From Spirochaetae bacterium HGW-Spirochaetae-2 (GTDB lineage Bacteria > Spirochaetota > Spirochaetia > Sphaerochaetales > Sphaerochaetaceae): a DNA stretch of 35,233 bases. The notes beneath the pieces were generated by a model. It was not told where the DNA came from. It saw nothing but the letters and a program-made list of their open reading frames with translations, and did no database searches. Shown piece by piece: positions 1 through 8,752 of this stretch; position 1 is the stretch's first letter, and each line of letters opens with the position of its first letter. Location of the stretch: positions 1 to 35,233 of the forward strand of contig PGXW01000033.1 in assembly GCA_002839355.1 (NCBI GenBank). Direction: 5' to 3'. Both the position numbers and the translations under genes were made by a program.

Positions 1-2139
1 ATGGCGAAGAAACCGATCGGAACTCCAATGCGCAGGACGGATGCCTTAACCAAGGCCTCTGGCGCGGAGAAGTACTTATCCGACATGCATTTCGATGGCA
101 TGCTCTATGCACGTATGGTGCGTTCGGGCATCCCCAGGGGGACTATCACCGATATTTCCCTCCCACCATTGCCAGACGGCTACCGATTCATCACCTATAA
201 GGATATCCCTGCCGGTGGCAACAATGAATTGGTCATGATAAAGAAGGACTACCGCTGCTTCGCGGAAAAAGACGTACGGTATGTCGGTGAGACTATCGGA
301 CTGCTTGTCGGTCCGGACCGGTCGGTCCTGGTGGACCTGCTGGAACAGATTTCCATTTCATATGAGGAGCAGGTTCCCGCCGTTACCATCGACGAAGGAC
401 TTGCCTGCAAAGGCGGTGCGTTCGTTGGGGAGAACAACCTCTTCTGCGATTTCACCATCCACAAGGGTGATATCGATTCTGTCCTCGCCGATGCACACCG
501 TATTTTCGAGGATGAGATCATAACCGGGTGGCAGGAACATGTGCACCTGGAGACCAACGCGGCACTCGTGATGCCCGACGGCGACAAGTTCGTGGTGTAT
601 GCCAGTGCCCAGTGTCCGTTCTACGTTCGCAAATCGATCGCAGGATTGTTGAACAGGCCATACGAGGACATTGTCGTTCGCCAGACCACCACAGGTGGAG
701 CCTTCGGTGGAAAGGAACACTTTCCCGATGTCTTGGCCGGACCCCTTCTGGTTGCGGCGAACGTCATTAAAAAACCCATCCAACTGGTGTTCGACCGGCA
801 TGAGGACGGAGCCTACAGTGTGAAACGGCACCCCAGCCGGACCCGTTTCAAGACAGCCCTCGATGCCCAAGGCAATATCCTGGGAATGGATATCGATGTC
901 GTATACAACGCCGGCGGGTACGAAAGCTGTTCGTATGTCGTATTGCAGCGTGGTGTCTTCCACGCGACCGGCGTGTACAACATACCCGCCTCCCGGGTAC
1001 GGGGACGCGCCGTGGCGACCAATACCTTCCCCAGCGATGCATTCCGTGGATTCGGGGCTCCGCAGACCTTGTTTGCGGTCGAGACCCACCTGTGCCATAT
1101 CGCAGCTGCACTTGGAGTGGATCCCTTGGCATTGAAGAGCAAATACTTCTTGCGCCAGGGGGATCCGACCGTGACGAACGGCCATGTGTTCGAGAAGGTG
1201 GTCCTTCCCGAAATGGTGGACCAAGTGTTGCAGGCGAGCGGATACAAGCAGAAGGCGGCCGAATACACGCGTGGAAGTGGCAAAGGTATCGGAATCTCCA
1301 TCTACAACCATGGTGGTGCGTTCACCGGAAACGGCGAGCAGATGATCATCAAGGCCAAGGCACGCTTGCATAAGCGCGCCGATGGTTTTGTCGAGATCCT
1401 GGTCGGAAGCACCGAAATGGGTCAGGGGCTGCAGACGGCATTCACCAAGATTGTCGCCGAGAGTTTGGGAATCGGAGAGGACAGGGTGCTCTACCCGAAT
1501 CCCGATACCGCCAATGTCGCCGACAGCGGGCCTACGGTGGCCAGCCGTTCGACCATGATTGTCGGCAAGATATTGGAAGGCGCCGCATTGAAGATGAAGG
1601 AGCGCTGGAACGAGTCCGAGGACTTCTTCACAGAGGACGAATACAAGCATCCCGAGGGACATCCTTGGGACCAAACCACATTCCAGGGTGATGCATATAT
1701 CGCGTACGGGTGGGGTGTCTGTGCCGTTGAAGTCGAGGTCGACCCCCTTACACATGAAGTTGTCACCAAGGGAATCTGGTCGAGCCACGATATTGGTGTC
1801 CCCATCGACGAGTTGGTCGTCCATGGCCAGATAAACGGGGGAATCATCCAAAGCCTCGGCTATGCCGCGATGGAGAAACTCGACTTCCATCCCAAGAAGG
1901 GGTTCAAGCAGGTCGGGTTGTCCGACTACATCATACCGACCAGTATGGATTTCCCCTCCCAGGGAGCATCCCTGGTCCACAATCCGTATCCTTATGGCCC
2001 ATCGGGAGCAAAGGGAATGGGTGAATTGGTATTCAATGGAGCTTCGGCGGCATTTATCGATGCTGTCTCGCGAGCTGTCGACAAAGATATCCGGGCGATT
2101 CCCATTCCGCCCGAAACCCTGACGGAGCTGATGGCATGA
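1..2139 (+). CDS. xdhA: Xanthine dehydrogenase-type molybdenum-binding subunit
   Basis: Large molybdopterin subunit of a xanthine dehydrogenase-family hydroxylase, which inserts oxygen from water into purines such as hypoxanthine or xanthine. Visible family motifs are GGAFGGKE (residues about 232-239), AFRGFGAPQ near 345-355, STEMGQG and GAKGMGE close to the C-terminus, where E675 is at the catalytic glutamate position. At 712 residues it is near the usual 700-770 for stand-alone Mo subunits. The window starts exactly at an ATG. The N-terminus (MAKKPIGTPMRRTDALTK) suits the family, so this is probably the true start, but upstream sequence is absent. It overlaps the next gene by ATGA (2136-2139), so the 2Fe-2S and FAD subunits follow in the same transcript. 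The exact substrate (xanthine, hypoxanthine, nicotinate or another heterocycle) cannot be read from sequence; the purine neighbours favour a purine. The symbol follows E. coli naming. Confidence 0.9.
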   Translation: MAKKPIGTPMRRTDALTKASGAEKYLSDMHFDGMLYARMVRSGIPRGTITDISLPPLPDGYRFITYKDIPAGGNNELVMIKKDYRCFAEKDVRYVGETIGLLVGPDRSVLVDLLEQISISYEEQVPAVTIDEGLACKGGAFVGENNLFCDFTIHKGDIDSVLADAHRIFEDEIITGWQEHVHLETNAALVMPDGDKFVVYASAQCPFYVRKSIAGLLNRPYEDIVVRQTTTGGAFGGKEHFPDVLAGPLLVAANVIKKPIQLVFDRHEDGAYSVKRHPSRTRFKTALDAQGNILGMDIDVVYNAGGYESCSYVVLQRGVFHATGVYNIPASRVRGRAVATNTFPSDAFRGFGAPQTLFAVETHLCHIAAALGVDPLALKSKYFLRQGDPTVTNGHVFEKVVLPEMVDQVLQASGYKQKAAEYTRGSGKGIGISIYNHGGAFTGNGEQMIIKAKARLHKRADGFVEILVGSTEMGQGLQTAFTKIVAESLGIGEDRVLYPNPDTANVADSGPTVASRSTMIVGKILEGAALKMKERWNESEDFFTEDEYKHPEGHPWDQTTFQGDAYIAYGWGVCAVEVEVDPLTHEVVTKGIWSSHDIGVPIDELVVHGQINGGIIQSLGYAAMEKLDFHPKKGFKQVGLSDYIIPTSMDFPSQGASLVHNPYPYGPSGAKGMGELVFNGASAAFIDAVSRAVDKDIRAIPIPPETLTELMA

Positions 2140-2612
2140 CACGTGATATACAGTTTGTGTTGAATGGCAAGGATGTCGCGATCACCTGTGATCCCTTGAA
2201 ACGGTTGCTGGATGTATTGCGCGATGATTTTGGTCTTTTCGGTACCAAGGAAGCCTGCGGAGAAGGTGAATGCGGTGCGTGCTCGGTACTCAAGGACAGC
2301 AAGATAATCACGACATGCATGGTCCCCATGGGGTCTGTGCAGGGGTGTGAGATCATGACGATCGAAGGATTGCGGGAAACGGCACGTGGAAAATGCATCA
2401 TCGAGGCATTCGCCGACGGAGGGGCTGTCCAGTGCGGATTCTGCATCCCGGGTATGGTGGTCGCAGCCGAAAGCCTTCTCGCCTCGAATCCGGATCCATC
2501 CGAAGAGGATATCCGTCTGGGGATCTCCGGGAACCTGTGTCGGTGTACCGGTTACGATTTGATCGTGGAGAGCATCAGGCTCGCCGCAAAGCGGGGGAAG
2601 GGATTATGGTAG
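2136..2612 (+). CDS. xdhC: Xanthine dehydrogenase-type [2Fe-2S] subunit
   Basis: Small iron-sulfur subunit that passes electrons from the Mo centre to FAD. The 158 residues carry both [2Fe-2S] motifs of the family: a plant-ferredoxin-type cluster with C41, C46, C49 and C61 (CGEGECGAC) and a second cluster with C100, C103, C135 and C137 (CGFC and CRC). All eight ligands are present, in contrast to XdhD downstream. Length matches the usual 150-170 residues. The start ATG overlaps the Mo-subunit stop as ATGA, and the end overlaps the FAD-subunit start by 7 nt, so the three subunits are translationally coupled. The order here is Mo, FeS, FAD. The symbol follows E. coli, where xdhC is the FeS subunit. 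Confidence 0.93.
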   Translation: MTRDIQFVLNGKDVAITCDPLKRLLDVLRDDFGLFGTKEACGEGECGACSVLKDSKIITTCMVPMGSVQGCEIMTIEGLRETARGKCIIEAFADGGAVQCGFCIPGMVVAAESLLASNPDPSEEDIRLGISGNLCRCTGYDLIVESIRLAAKRGKGLW

Positions 2613-3475
2613 AGACTTGTTACATACCGAAAGATTTGGCCGAAGCCTTGCGGATCAGGAAGGAGACCGGTGCGCATCCGATAGCGGGAGGCACCGATCT
2701 GATGGTATCCCACCGGAGAGGTACCGGTGTCGTTCCGAAATTCCCCTGGCCTGTGATAATCATCACCCAGTTGAAGGAGTTGCAGAAGATCGAAGTGGAA
2801 GATGGGGAAGTGAGCATCTATGCCGGCTCCACCTGCCACGAGATCGAGGTTTCGGAATTGGTACCGTATCAGGTACGGAAAGCGGCGAGTCTCATGGGAG
2901 CCCAATCGCTGCGTAACCTGGCTACTATCGGAGGAAACATCTGCAATGCTTCCCCAAAGGGAGACTTGCCGGTCCCACTCATCATGCTCGATGCCCGTGT
3001 GGAGCTTGTAAGTGCCACCGGCAAACGGCAGATGTTGCTCGACGAGTTCATCGACGGGCCTAAAAGGACCAAGTTGCAGGATGACGAGCTGCTGGCCCGC
3101 ATCATCATTCCACAGCCGAAGGCTCCCTTCACGTACCTGTGGTACCGCAAGATCGGAACACGGCGGGCGAACGCGATCAGCAAATTGAGCATGAGTGCGG
3201 CCGCTACTGTCGATACCCATGGGATTATCGTAGATTTCAGAAGTGCCAACGGTGCCTCGGGTCCGAAAGTCGCCCGTAGCCGCGCTGTCGAGGAGACAAT
3301 CATCGGATTGTCGGTCGATGTGTTGGCCGAGCGGTTGCCGGCATTTCTCGATGCCTACGATGCGATCCTTTCTCCGCAGGCAATGCCGCAATACCGGCGT
3401 TCATCGACTCGGAAGATGCTGGAACACTTCTTGTCCGAGGTCTCCAGGAGACCCGACACGACGATTATCGAATAA
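2606..3475 (+). CDS. xdhB: Xanthine dehydrogenase-type FAD-binding subunit
   Basis: FAD-binding subunit (CO-dehydrogenase/xanthine-dehydrogenase flavoprotein family), 289 residues against about 290 for E. coli XdhB. FAD-binding motifs are visible: IAGGTDLM at 26-33 and ATIGGN at 106-111 followed by an ASPKGD segment. The frame stays open upstream to 2393, but that extension lies inside the FeS gene and has no family sequence. The ATG at 2606 has a purine-rich GGGGGAAGGG just upstream and begins with a typical N-terminus (MVETCYIPKDLAEAL), so it is chosen. It overlaps the FeS stop by 7 nt. It should pass electrons to NAD or another acceptor. Nothing in the sequence identifies the acceptor. Confidence 0.92.
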   Translation: MVETCYIPKDLAEALRIRKETGAHPIAGGTDLMVSHRRGTGVVPKFPWPVIIITQLKELQKIEVEDGEVSIYAGSTCHEIEVSELVPYQVRKAASLMGAQSLRNLATIGGNICNASPKGDLPVPLIMLDARVELVSATGKRQMLLDEFIDGPKRTKLQDDELLARIIIPQPKAPFTYLWYRKIGTRRANAISKLSMSAAATVDTHGIIVDFRSANGASGPKVARSRAVEETIIGLSVDVLAERLPAFLDAYDAILSPQAMPQYRRSSTRKMLEHFLSEVSRRPDTTIIE

Positions 3476-3484
3476 GGGGTACGC

Positions 3485-4876
3485 ATGCACGAACACGCAG
3501 TACTATTGAAAAACATCTTTTGCCTCATGACCGATCCGGCCAAACCGACCTTGTCGGGAGCCGACGTGTTGCTTACCGGGGGCATCGTGTCACATATCGC
3601 GCCGAAGGGGGGCCTGCAGGCTCCCACGGGAGCACGGGTGATCGATTGCTCCTCCCATGTGGTGGTTCCCGGTTTAGTGAACACCCACCACCATTTCTAC
3701 CAGACCCTGACCAGGAACCATCCGGCTGTGCAGAATGCGGAGCTGTTCGATTGGTTGCGATTCCTCTACAACGTATGGAAGTATGTCGATTCCGATGGCA
3801 TCTACTATTCCTCGCTGCTCGCCATGGGTGAACTGTTGAAGACCGGTTGCACCACCTCCACCGACCACCATTACCTCTATCCGAGGGGGTTTGTCGGAGA
3901 CCTCATGGGTGTGCAGTTCTCGGCTGCCGATACGCTGGGTATGCGTTTCAGTCCGACCCGCGGGTCCATGTCGCTGAGCCAGAAGGACGGCGGTTTGCCC
4001 CCGGATTCGGTCGTACAGACCGCGGACGAGATTCTCGAGGATAGCGAACGGGTGATCAACCAATATCACGATGCGTCCCCGACAGCCATGCACAAGATCG
4101 TGCTGGCACCATGCAGTCCGTTCAGCGTGACAAAGGAACTCATGCGCGACAGCGCACGTCTGGCGAGAGTCCACGGAGTCCGCTTGCACACACACTTGGC
4201 CGAAACCAGGGATGAAAACGACTTCTGCATCCAGATGTACGGGAAACGGCCGGTCGCGCTCATGCAGGAGTGCGAGTTGATCGGTCCCGATGTGTTTTAT
4301 GCCCACGGGATCCATTTCAACGACGACGAGTTGCGTATCCTTGCTGAGACCGGGACCCATATCGCACACTGTCCATCTTCGAATATGCGCCTCGGGTCCG
4401 GAATCTGCCGGGTCAAGGAGATGTTGGAGATGGGAATCAATGTCGGCATCGCCGTGGACGGTTCCGCATCCAACGATTCCTCCGACATGTTGGGAGAGGT
4501 CCGCAACGCTCTGCTGCTGCAACGGGTCGAGAAGGGTGCGGCCGCACTTAGTGCACGCCAAGCCTTCACCATGGCAAGCGAAAATGGAGCCAAGCTCCTC
4601 AACTTCTCGAATGTCGGGCGGTTGGAGGAGGGATGGGCCGCGGATGCCGCCATATTCAATGTCCACACCTTGCCGTATGCTGGATCGCTTTCCGATCCTG
4701 TGGCGGCGTTGTTGTTCTGTGGTGACGACCACACGACCGATTATACCATTGTGAACGGCCAGGTTGTCGTAGACAAGCGTCGGCTGGTCGGTATCGATGA
4801 AGAGGAGTTGGTCTGCAAAGCCAACGCGATTAGTATGGAAATGCTCGCTCAGGCAGAGCGTAAGGAGAAGGTATGA
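3485..4876 (+). CDS. 8-oxoguanine deaminase-type metal-dependent amidohydrolase
   Basis: Member of the amidohydrolase superfamily branch holding 8-oxoguanine deaminase, SsnA, AtzB/TrzA and guanine deaminase, 463 residues. Metal-site residues are visible: the NTHHH motif at 66-70, HTHLAE at 235-240, H274 in AHGIHF and D325 in VDGSASND. The HHHFYQTLTRN and FDWLRFLY segments are most like the 8-oxoguanine deaminase and hydroxyatrazine-hydrolase branch. Deamination of 8-oxoguanine would give urate, which fits its place between xanthine dehydrogenase subunits; guanine or another aminopurine remains possible. In enterobacteria the related ssnA sits in the ygeW-xdhD purine cluster, so this may fill that role. 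The start ATG lies 9 nt after the FAD stop with AAGGGG upstream. The end overlaps ygfM by ATGA. Confidence 0.82.
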   Translation: MHEHAVLLKNIFCLMTDPAKPTLSGADVLLTGGIVSHIAPKGGLQAPTGARVIDCSSHVVVPGLVNTHHHFYQTLTRNHPAVQNAELFDWLRFLYNVWKYVDSDGIYYSSLLAMGELLKTGCTTSTDHHYLYPRGFVGDLMGVQFSAADTLGMRFSPTRGSMSLSQKDGGLPPDSVVQTADEILEDSERVINQYHDASPTAMHKIVLAPCSPFSVTKELMRDSARLARVHGVRLHTHLAETRDENDFCIQMYGKRPVALMQECELIGPDVFYAHGIHFNDDELRILAETGTHIAHCPSSNMRLGSGICRVKEMLEMGINVGIAVDGSASNDSSDMLGEVRNALLLQRVEKGAAALSARQAFTMASENGAKLLNFSNVGRLEEGWAADAAIFNVHTLPYAGSLSDPVAALLFCGDDHTTDYTIVNGQVVVDKRRLVGIDEEELVCKANAISMEMLAQAERKEKV

Positions 4877-5718
4877 TTACCGAATTCATACAAGCTACAT
4901 CACCCCTTGAGGCCCTGGTAGCAATCCAGAAGCATGGAGAAGGCACAGTGTTTCTCGCCGGTGGTACCGAGATACACCGGTTGGGATCTTCGGTCTCCTG
5001 TTCGAAGGTCGTTTCCTTGAAGGGCTTGGCCCTCGACGCCATTACGGAGAAGAACGGTATCGTCACCATCGGTTCCATGGTGACTTTCCAACAGGCATTG
5101 GATAGTGCCTTGGTGCCATCCTACCTGAAGGAATCCTTGCGGTACTGCGCTTCCAGGACGAGACGGAACATGGCTACGATCGGAGGCAATATCACCCTCA
5201 GTCGGGACGATTCCTACCTGTTGCCGACCTTGATCGCAGCGAAAGCCCGCCTGATCCTTGGAGATATCTCCAACGATGGCTCGTATGCCGAGGAAAATAT
5301 TCCCATACGTGAATACCACTCGTTCCGTGAACATTTCACCGGGAGCTTGATTCTTGGCATCGTATTGAACAAGCCCCAGCGGTTCGTGGCTTCCAAGCGG
5401 TTTTCGCGTACCGCCCAAAGTCCCGGTGCCGTCACTGTATCGTTCGGAGCAGATATTTCCAGCGGAGCTGCCCATGATGTGCGCATATGCGCTGCGGTCA
5501 AGGGTAGTGGGCTCATGCGGTTGCTGCAGGTGGAGGAGGGTGTGTCCAGCGGACAATACCAGAGTCCCGAGGATGCGGCCACCCAAGCTGGAACAGATAT
5601 TGCATTTGTCGATGATATCACCGGAGGAGCCGCCTACAAGCGGTACATCCTTGGAACGGCGGTATCGGAACTGTACCGCTCCTGTCTTGGAGCAATGAAT
5701 AAAGGAAGTGCTGTATGA
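4873..5718 (+). CDS. ygfM: Second FAD-binding subunit, YgfM-like
   Basis: A second, divergent FAD-binding subunit of the molybdenum-hydroxylase family, 281 residues. It keeps the two FAD motifs: LAGGTEIHRLG near residues 28-38 and NMATIGGNI near 100, followed by SRDDS. The large C-terminal part resembles the CO-dehydrogenase flavoprotein C-terminal domain. It is clearly distinct from the first FAD subunit at 2606-3475. Position immediately before XdhD, with ATGA overlaps on both sides, matches the role of YgfM as flavin partner of an XdhD-type Mo subunit; that pairing is inferred from order. YgfM-type proteins appear in enterobacterial purine clusters with ygfK, ssnA and ygeW. No separate iron-sulfur gene accompanies this pair, which raises the question of how electrons leave XdhD. 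Confidence 0.83.
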   Translation: MITEFIQATSPLEALVAIQKHGEGTVFLAGGTEIHRLGSSVSCSKVVSLKGLALDAITEKNGIVTIGSMVTFQQALDSALVPSYLKESLRYCASRTRRNMATIGGNITLSRDDSYLLPTLIAAKARLILGDISNDGSYAEENIPIREYHSFREHFTGSLILGIVLNKPQRFVASKRFSRTAQSPGAVTVSFGADISSGAAHDVRICAAVKGSGLMRLLQVEEGVSSGQYQSPEDAATQAGTDIAFVDDITGGAAYKRYILGTAVSELYRSCLGAMNKGSAV

Positions 5719-8594
5719 TTGTACGTTGCACCATAGAGGGAAGACCCGTGTCGGCTACCGTCGAACCGGGTGATTCGTTACGCACCATGTTGGTGGGACT
5801 TGGACATTTCGCTGTCCGTGATAGCGACGATGCCGAAGGTTTCGCCGGAAGCGATACGGTTCTCGTCGACGATGTGCCGGTTTTTGCCAACCTGATGTTG
5901 GCGGCACAGGTCGAGGGTAGTCTTGTGAGGACCTCGGATTCCCTGGCGAATGGAGGACAACTCTCGGCGGTCCAGGAGGCGATGATAGACGCCGGTATCG
6001 TACAGTCCGCCTACAATGCGCCGGCCGCCGCACTGCTGTTGACCTGGTTGCTTGAACACAATCCGAATCCTTCGAGGGAAGAGATCAAGGATGTGCTTTC
6101 CGGCATATTCGTCCGGGACACAGGCTATGAACATTACTTCCTGGCAGTGCAATTGGCACGCGAGCGGATGCAAAAAGGTTTGTACTCCAGTCGGATCGCA
6201 CCAGAATTCCGTGAGGAGCTTTCCTATGTCGGAAAGGTCAAACCGAAGGTCGATGGCCGTCAACTGGTCGCCGGATGGAAATCCTTCGTCGAGGATAGGG
6301 TCGAGCCCGGTGCCTGTGCATTGGTCATGTTGCGAAGTCCGTATGCCCATGCATACATAACCAGCATCGATACGAAGGAAGCCGAGGCGTCCGAAGGTGT
6401 CGTTACCATCATTACCGCGGAGAATTGTCCCGATGTGTTCTACATGTCGGCGGGCCAGGGAAATCCGGAGCCCTCTCCGTACGACCGCAGGTTGTTCAAC
6501 CGCAAGGTCCGGCATGTGGGCGATCGGGTCGCCGCTATCGTCGCCGAGACAGAGGAGTTGGCCAAGGCCGCGCGTGCCAAGATCAAGGTGGAGTACGAAG
6601 TGCTCAAACCTATCTTCACGGTCGAACAGGCCATGGCTCCCGATGCTCCGGTAGTCCAGAATGGTGCGGCTGTGTATTTGAGCGGCGCTCCAGCGAATCT
6701 TGACGAATACAACAAGGATGTGGATCCGAGGGAAGGGCAGGTAGTCTATCCGTTCCCGTTGCATGCAGACATTCGGCACAATGTGGCCGCGGCTGCCCAT
6801 GGGGCGATCGGTGATGTCGAGAGGGGCTTCGCCGAGGCCGATATGGTGTTGGAACGGACGTACCAGAGCTCGCAGATCCAATGTACGCCACTGGAACCGC
6901 ATATCGTCTTTTCCAAGATCGACAACGACCGGTTGGTGATCCATGCCTCGACCCAAGTTCCGTTCCACCTCCGGCGTATCGTGGCGAAGGTGTGTGGCAT
7001 CGAAGAGAACAAGATCCACGTGATCAAGGAGAAGGTCGGTGGCGGCTATGGCTCGAAGCAGGATATCCTGGTCGAGGACGTCGCCGGGTACGCCACATGG
7101 CTGACCCGTCGTCCGATCGTCTACCGCAATACCCGTGAGGAAGAGTTTATCGCGAACAGTACGCGCCACCCCATGCGTGTCACCGTAAAGATGGGAGCGA
7201 GCAAGGACGGTACGCTCAGTGCGGTCTACATGGATGTCAGGGCCAACACCGGTCCGTACGGAAACCACTGTCTGACCGTACCCATGAATGCCTGTTCCAA
7301 GACCTTGCCTTTGCTCAACTGTCCGAACATGAAGTTCGATGTGACAACCTACTATACCAACATACCACCTACCGGCGCGTACCAGGGCTATGGCGCACCG
7401 AAAGGTTCGTATGCATTGATGACCTGTCTGGCCGAAATGGCGGATGCTTTGGGAATCGATGCGCTCGAGATGGCCAAGAAAAACCACGTGGAGCGGGGAT
7501 TCATGCTTGAGATCCTCAAGAGTCTCGGGGAAGGCCGGGAAGGAACAGTGGTTCCTGTCGGTAGTTGCGGACTGCGCAAGGCGCTCGATGAAGGGGCTGC
7601 GATGATCGGGTGGGGCACCAAGGAAACTTCCGAGGATGCCGACTGGCGCATAGGAAAAGGGTTTGCCATGATCCAACAGGGTTCGGGTCTGCCGGGTCTC
7701 GACCATGCGACATGCGATGTCGTGCTCAATACGGACGGAACCTTCATGGTCCACAGCGGTGGAAGCGATTTGGGAACCGGTTTGGATACTATCAGCGTCA
7801 AGTGTGTCAGCGAGGTCATGCGGGTCGCCATGGACAAGGTCTCGATCCTTTCGGGCGATACCGACAACACGATGTTCGATACCGGTGCCTATGCATCGAG
7901 TGGAACCTACTTCTCGGGCAACGCCACGCTGAAGGCTGCGTTGCATCTCAAGGAGAAGGTTCTTGCCGAGGCAGCACTCCAGATGGGAGAGGATGTTTTG
8001 GTACTCGAGTTGCGTTCTCCGGGTGAAGTCCATTCCACAAAGAGTGGGAAGACCCTGTCCTACGCGACACTCAGCCACGATGCCCTCACCGGTGTCGGAA
8101 GGGGACAACTGGTCGGATACGGTTCGTTTGTCACCAACAATGCCGCGATTCCCTATGGCGCGCACTTCGCGCAAGTCGCAGTCAATGTGAAGACCGGAGA
8201 GGTGAAGGTTCAGAAATTCTACGCATTGCAGGATGCGGGTACTCCGATCAACCCCGAGCTTGCACTTTGCCAGATGTACGGTGCGGCGTTCAAGTCCATC
8301 GGCCATTCGTTGTACGAGGATATGGTGTTGGATGCGGACGGCGTTTGCCTGGCTTCCGACTTCACGCGGTATGGTGTTCCCATGACCAGCGAACTGCCCG
8401 ATGACTTCAAGGCGGTGTTGATCGACGAGGATGACGAGTATGGACCGTACGGTGCAAAATCGATCAGCGAGATAGCCACCAACGGTGCTGCTCCGGCGAT
8501 AGCGAACGCTATCCACGATGCGGTCGGCGTGTGGATCCGCTCCTGGCCGTTTACACCGGAAAAGATACTCAGGGAGATGGGAAAGATATCCTGA
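5715..8594 (+). CDS. xdhD: XdhD-type fused molybdenum hydroxylase with cysteine-less FeS domain
   Basis: A 959-residue fusion: an N-terminal domain shaped like the [2Fe-2S] subunit (about 1-160) and a C-terminal molybdopterin subunit (about 170-959). The Mo part has KVGGGYGSKQD, GAYQGYGAPKG, GGSDLGTGLD and GPYGAKSISE, with E919 at the catalytic position. The FeS-like part has lost every ligand: GFAGSD stands where CGEGECGAC would be, VQSAYNAPA replaces VQCGFCIPG, and GIFVRDTGYE replaces NLCRCTGYD. The only cysteine there is C5, outside the motifs. As recalled, E. coli XdhD shows the same loss, so it is a family trait and not local decay. XdhD genes are tied to anaerobic purine and urate breakdown. 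ATGA overlap with ygfM; last gene before a terminator at 8616. Confidence 0.88.
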   Translation: MIVRCTIEGRPVSATVEPGDSLRTMLVGLGHFAVRDSDDAEGFAGSDTVLVDDVPVFANLMLAAQVEGSLVRTSDSLANGGQLSAVQEAMIDAGIVQSAYNAPAAALLLTWLLEHNPNPSREEIKDVLSGIFVRDTGYEHYFLAVQLARERMQKGLYSSRIAPEFREELSYVGKVKPKVDGRQLVAGWKSFVEDRVEPGACALVMLRSPYAHAYITSIDTKEAEASEGVVTIITAENCPDVFYMSAGQGNPEPSPYDRRLFNRKVRHVGDRVAAIVAETEELAKAARAKIKVEYEVLKPIFTVEQAMAPDAPVVQNGAAVYLSGAPANLDEYNKDVDPREGQVVYPFPLHADIRHNVAAAAHGAIGDVERGFAEADMVLERTYQSSQIQCTPLEPHIVFSKIDNDRLVIHASTQVPFHLRRIVAKVCGIEENKIHVIKEKVGGGYGSKQDILVEDVAGYATWLTRRPIVYRNTREEEFIANSTRHPMRVTVKMGASKDGTLSAVYMDVRANTGPYGNHCLTVPMNACSKTLPLLNCPNMKFDVTTYYTNIPPTGAYQGYGAPKGSYALMTCLAEMADALGIDALEMAKKNHVERGFMLEILKSLGEGREGTVVPVGSCGLRKALDEGAAMIGWGTKETSEDADWRIGKGFAMIQQGSGLPGLDHATCDVVLNTDGTFMVHSGGSDLGTGLDTISVKCVSEVMRVAMDKVSILSGDTDNTMFDTGAYASSGTYFSGNATLKAALHLKEKVLAEAALQMGEDVLVLELRSPGEVHSTKSGKTLSYATLSHDALTGVGRGQLVGYGSFVTNNAAIPYGAHFAQVAVNVKTGEVKVQKFYALQDAGTPINPELALCQMYGAAFKSIGHSLYEDMVLDADGVCLASDFTRYGVPMTSELPDDFKAVLIDEDDEYGPYGAKSISEIATNGAAPAIANAIHDAVGVWIRSWPFTPEKILREMGKIS

Positions 8595-8615
8595 CCGTAG
8601 ATTTCGCAATGATTT

Positions 8616-8650
8616 GGGCTCTCCCGCGAGGGGAGCCCGTGTTGTTTGTT
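8616..8650 (+). terminator. Rho-independent-like terminator after xdhD
   Basis: A 9-bp stem (GGGCTCTCC paired with GGGGAGCCC, including one G-U) closes a short CGCGA loop at 8616-8638 and is followed by a T-rich stretch, GTGTTGTTTGTT. It lies 22 nt after the xdhD stop and just before the ygeW promoter, so it probably ends the six-gene operon. Confidence 0.72.
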
Positions 8651-8652
8651 AG

Positions 8653-8671
8653 TTGCAACAAACTGCAACAA
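8653..8671 (-). promoter_or_regulatory. Putative operator, TTGTTGC-N5-GTTGCAA (ygeW copy)
   Basis: Read on the - strand, this 19-mer is TTGTTGC, five bases, GTTGCAA. The core TGTTGC repeats with a 10-bp period, one helical turn. The same 19-bp pattern occurs in the opposite orientation upstream of ade (10004-10022). Both copies end exactly 6 nt before the predicted -35 box. Two matching promoter-proximal motifs at purine genes suggest binding by a common regulator, possibly an activator given the position. The factor is unknown. The 5' side also overlaps a 7-bp inverted repeat, GTTTGTT/AACAAAC (8644-8663), so the true site could be palindromic instead. Confidence 0.55.
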
Positions 8672-8677
8672 AATCTC

Positions 8678-8706
8678 TAGACAGCAAACGTGCCCCGTGT
8701 TATACT
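8678..8706 (+). promoter_or_regulatory. Sigma-70-type promoter of ygeW
   Basis: The -35 is TAGACA (8678-8683) and the -10 is TATACT (8701-8706), separated by exactly 17 bp. Both hexamers match consensus at five of six positions. The expected start near 8713 would leave about 40 nt of leader before the ygeW ATG. Confidence 0.75.
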
Positions 8707-8752
8707 GCAGGCCATCTGTACGAAACAACTGGCAAAACCATATGGAGGTTTT

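Noticed and set aside
358-2142. 594-codon open frame on the - strand across xdhA
   Set aside because: It mirrors a well-supported Mo-subunit gene, has no family motif and no ribosome site, and shows low-complexity antisense composition.
2393-2605. Upstream extension of the FAD-subunit frame
   Set aside because: It lies inside the FeS gene in another frame, and the protein family begins at the ATG at 2606.
5715-6194. Loss of cysteines in XdhD as local pseudogene decay
   Set aside because: The frame is intact over 959 codons, Mo motifs are kept and the same loss is recalled for E. coli XdhD, so it is a family trait.
1-8594. Selenocysteine codons or SECIS elements in the molybdenum hydroxylases
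   Set aside because: All reading frames are uninterrupted by in-frame TGA, and no selenium-specific gene is in the window.
5778-8609. 943-codon open frame on the - strand across xdhD
   Set aside because: Long antisense frames are expected opposite GC-biased codons. The translated sequence shows no recognisable domain, while the + strand gene is unmistakable.
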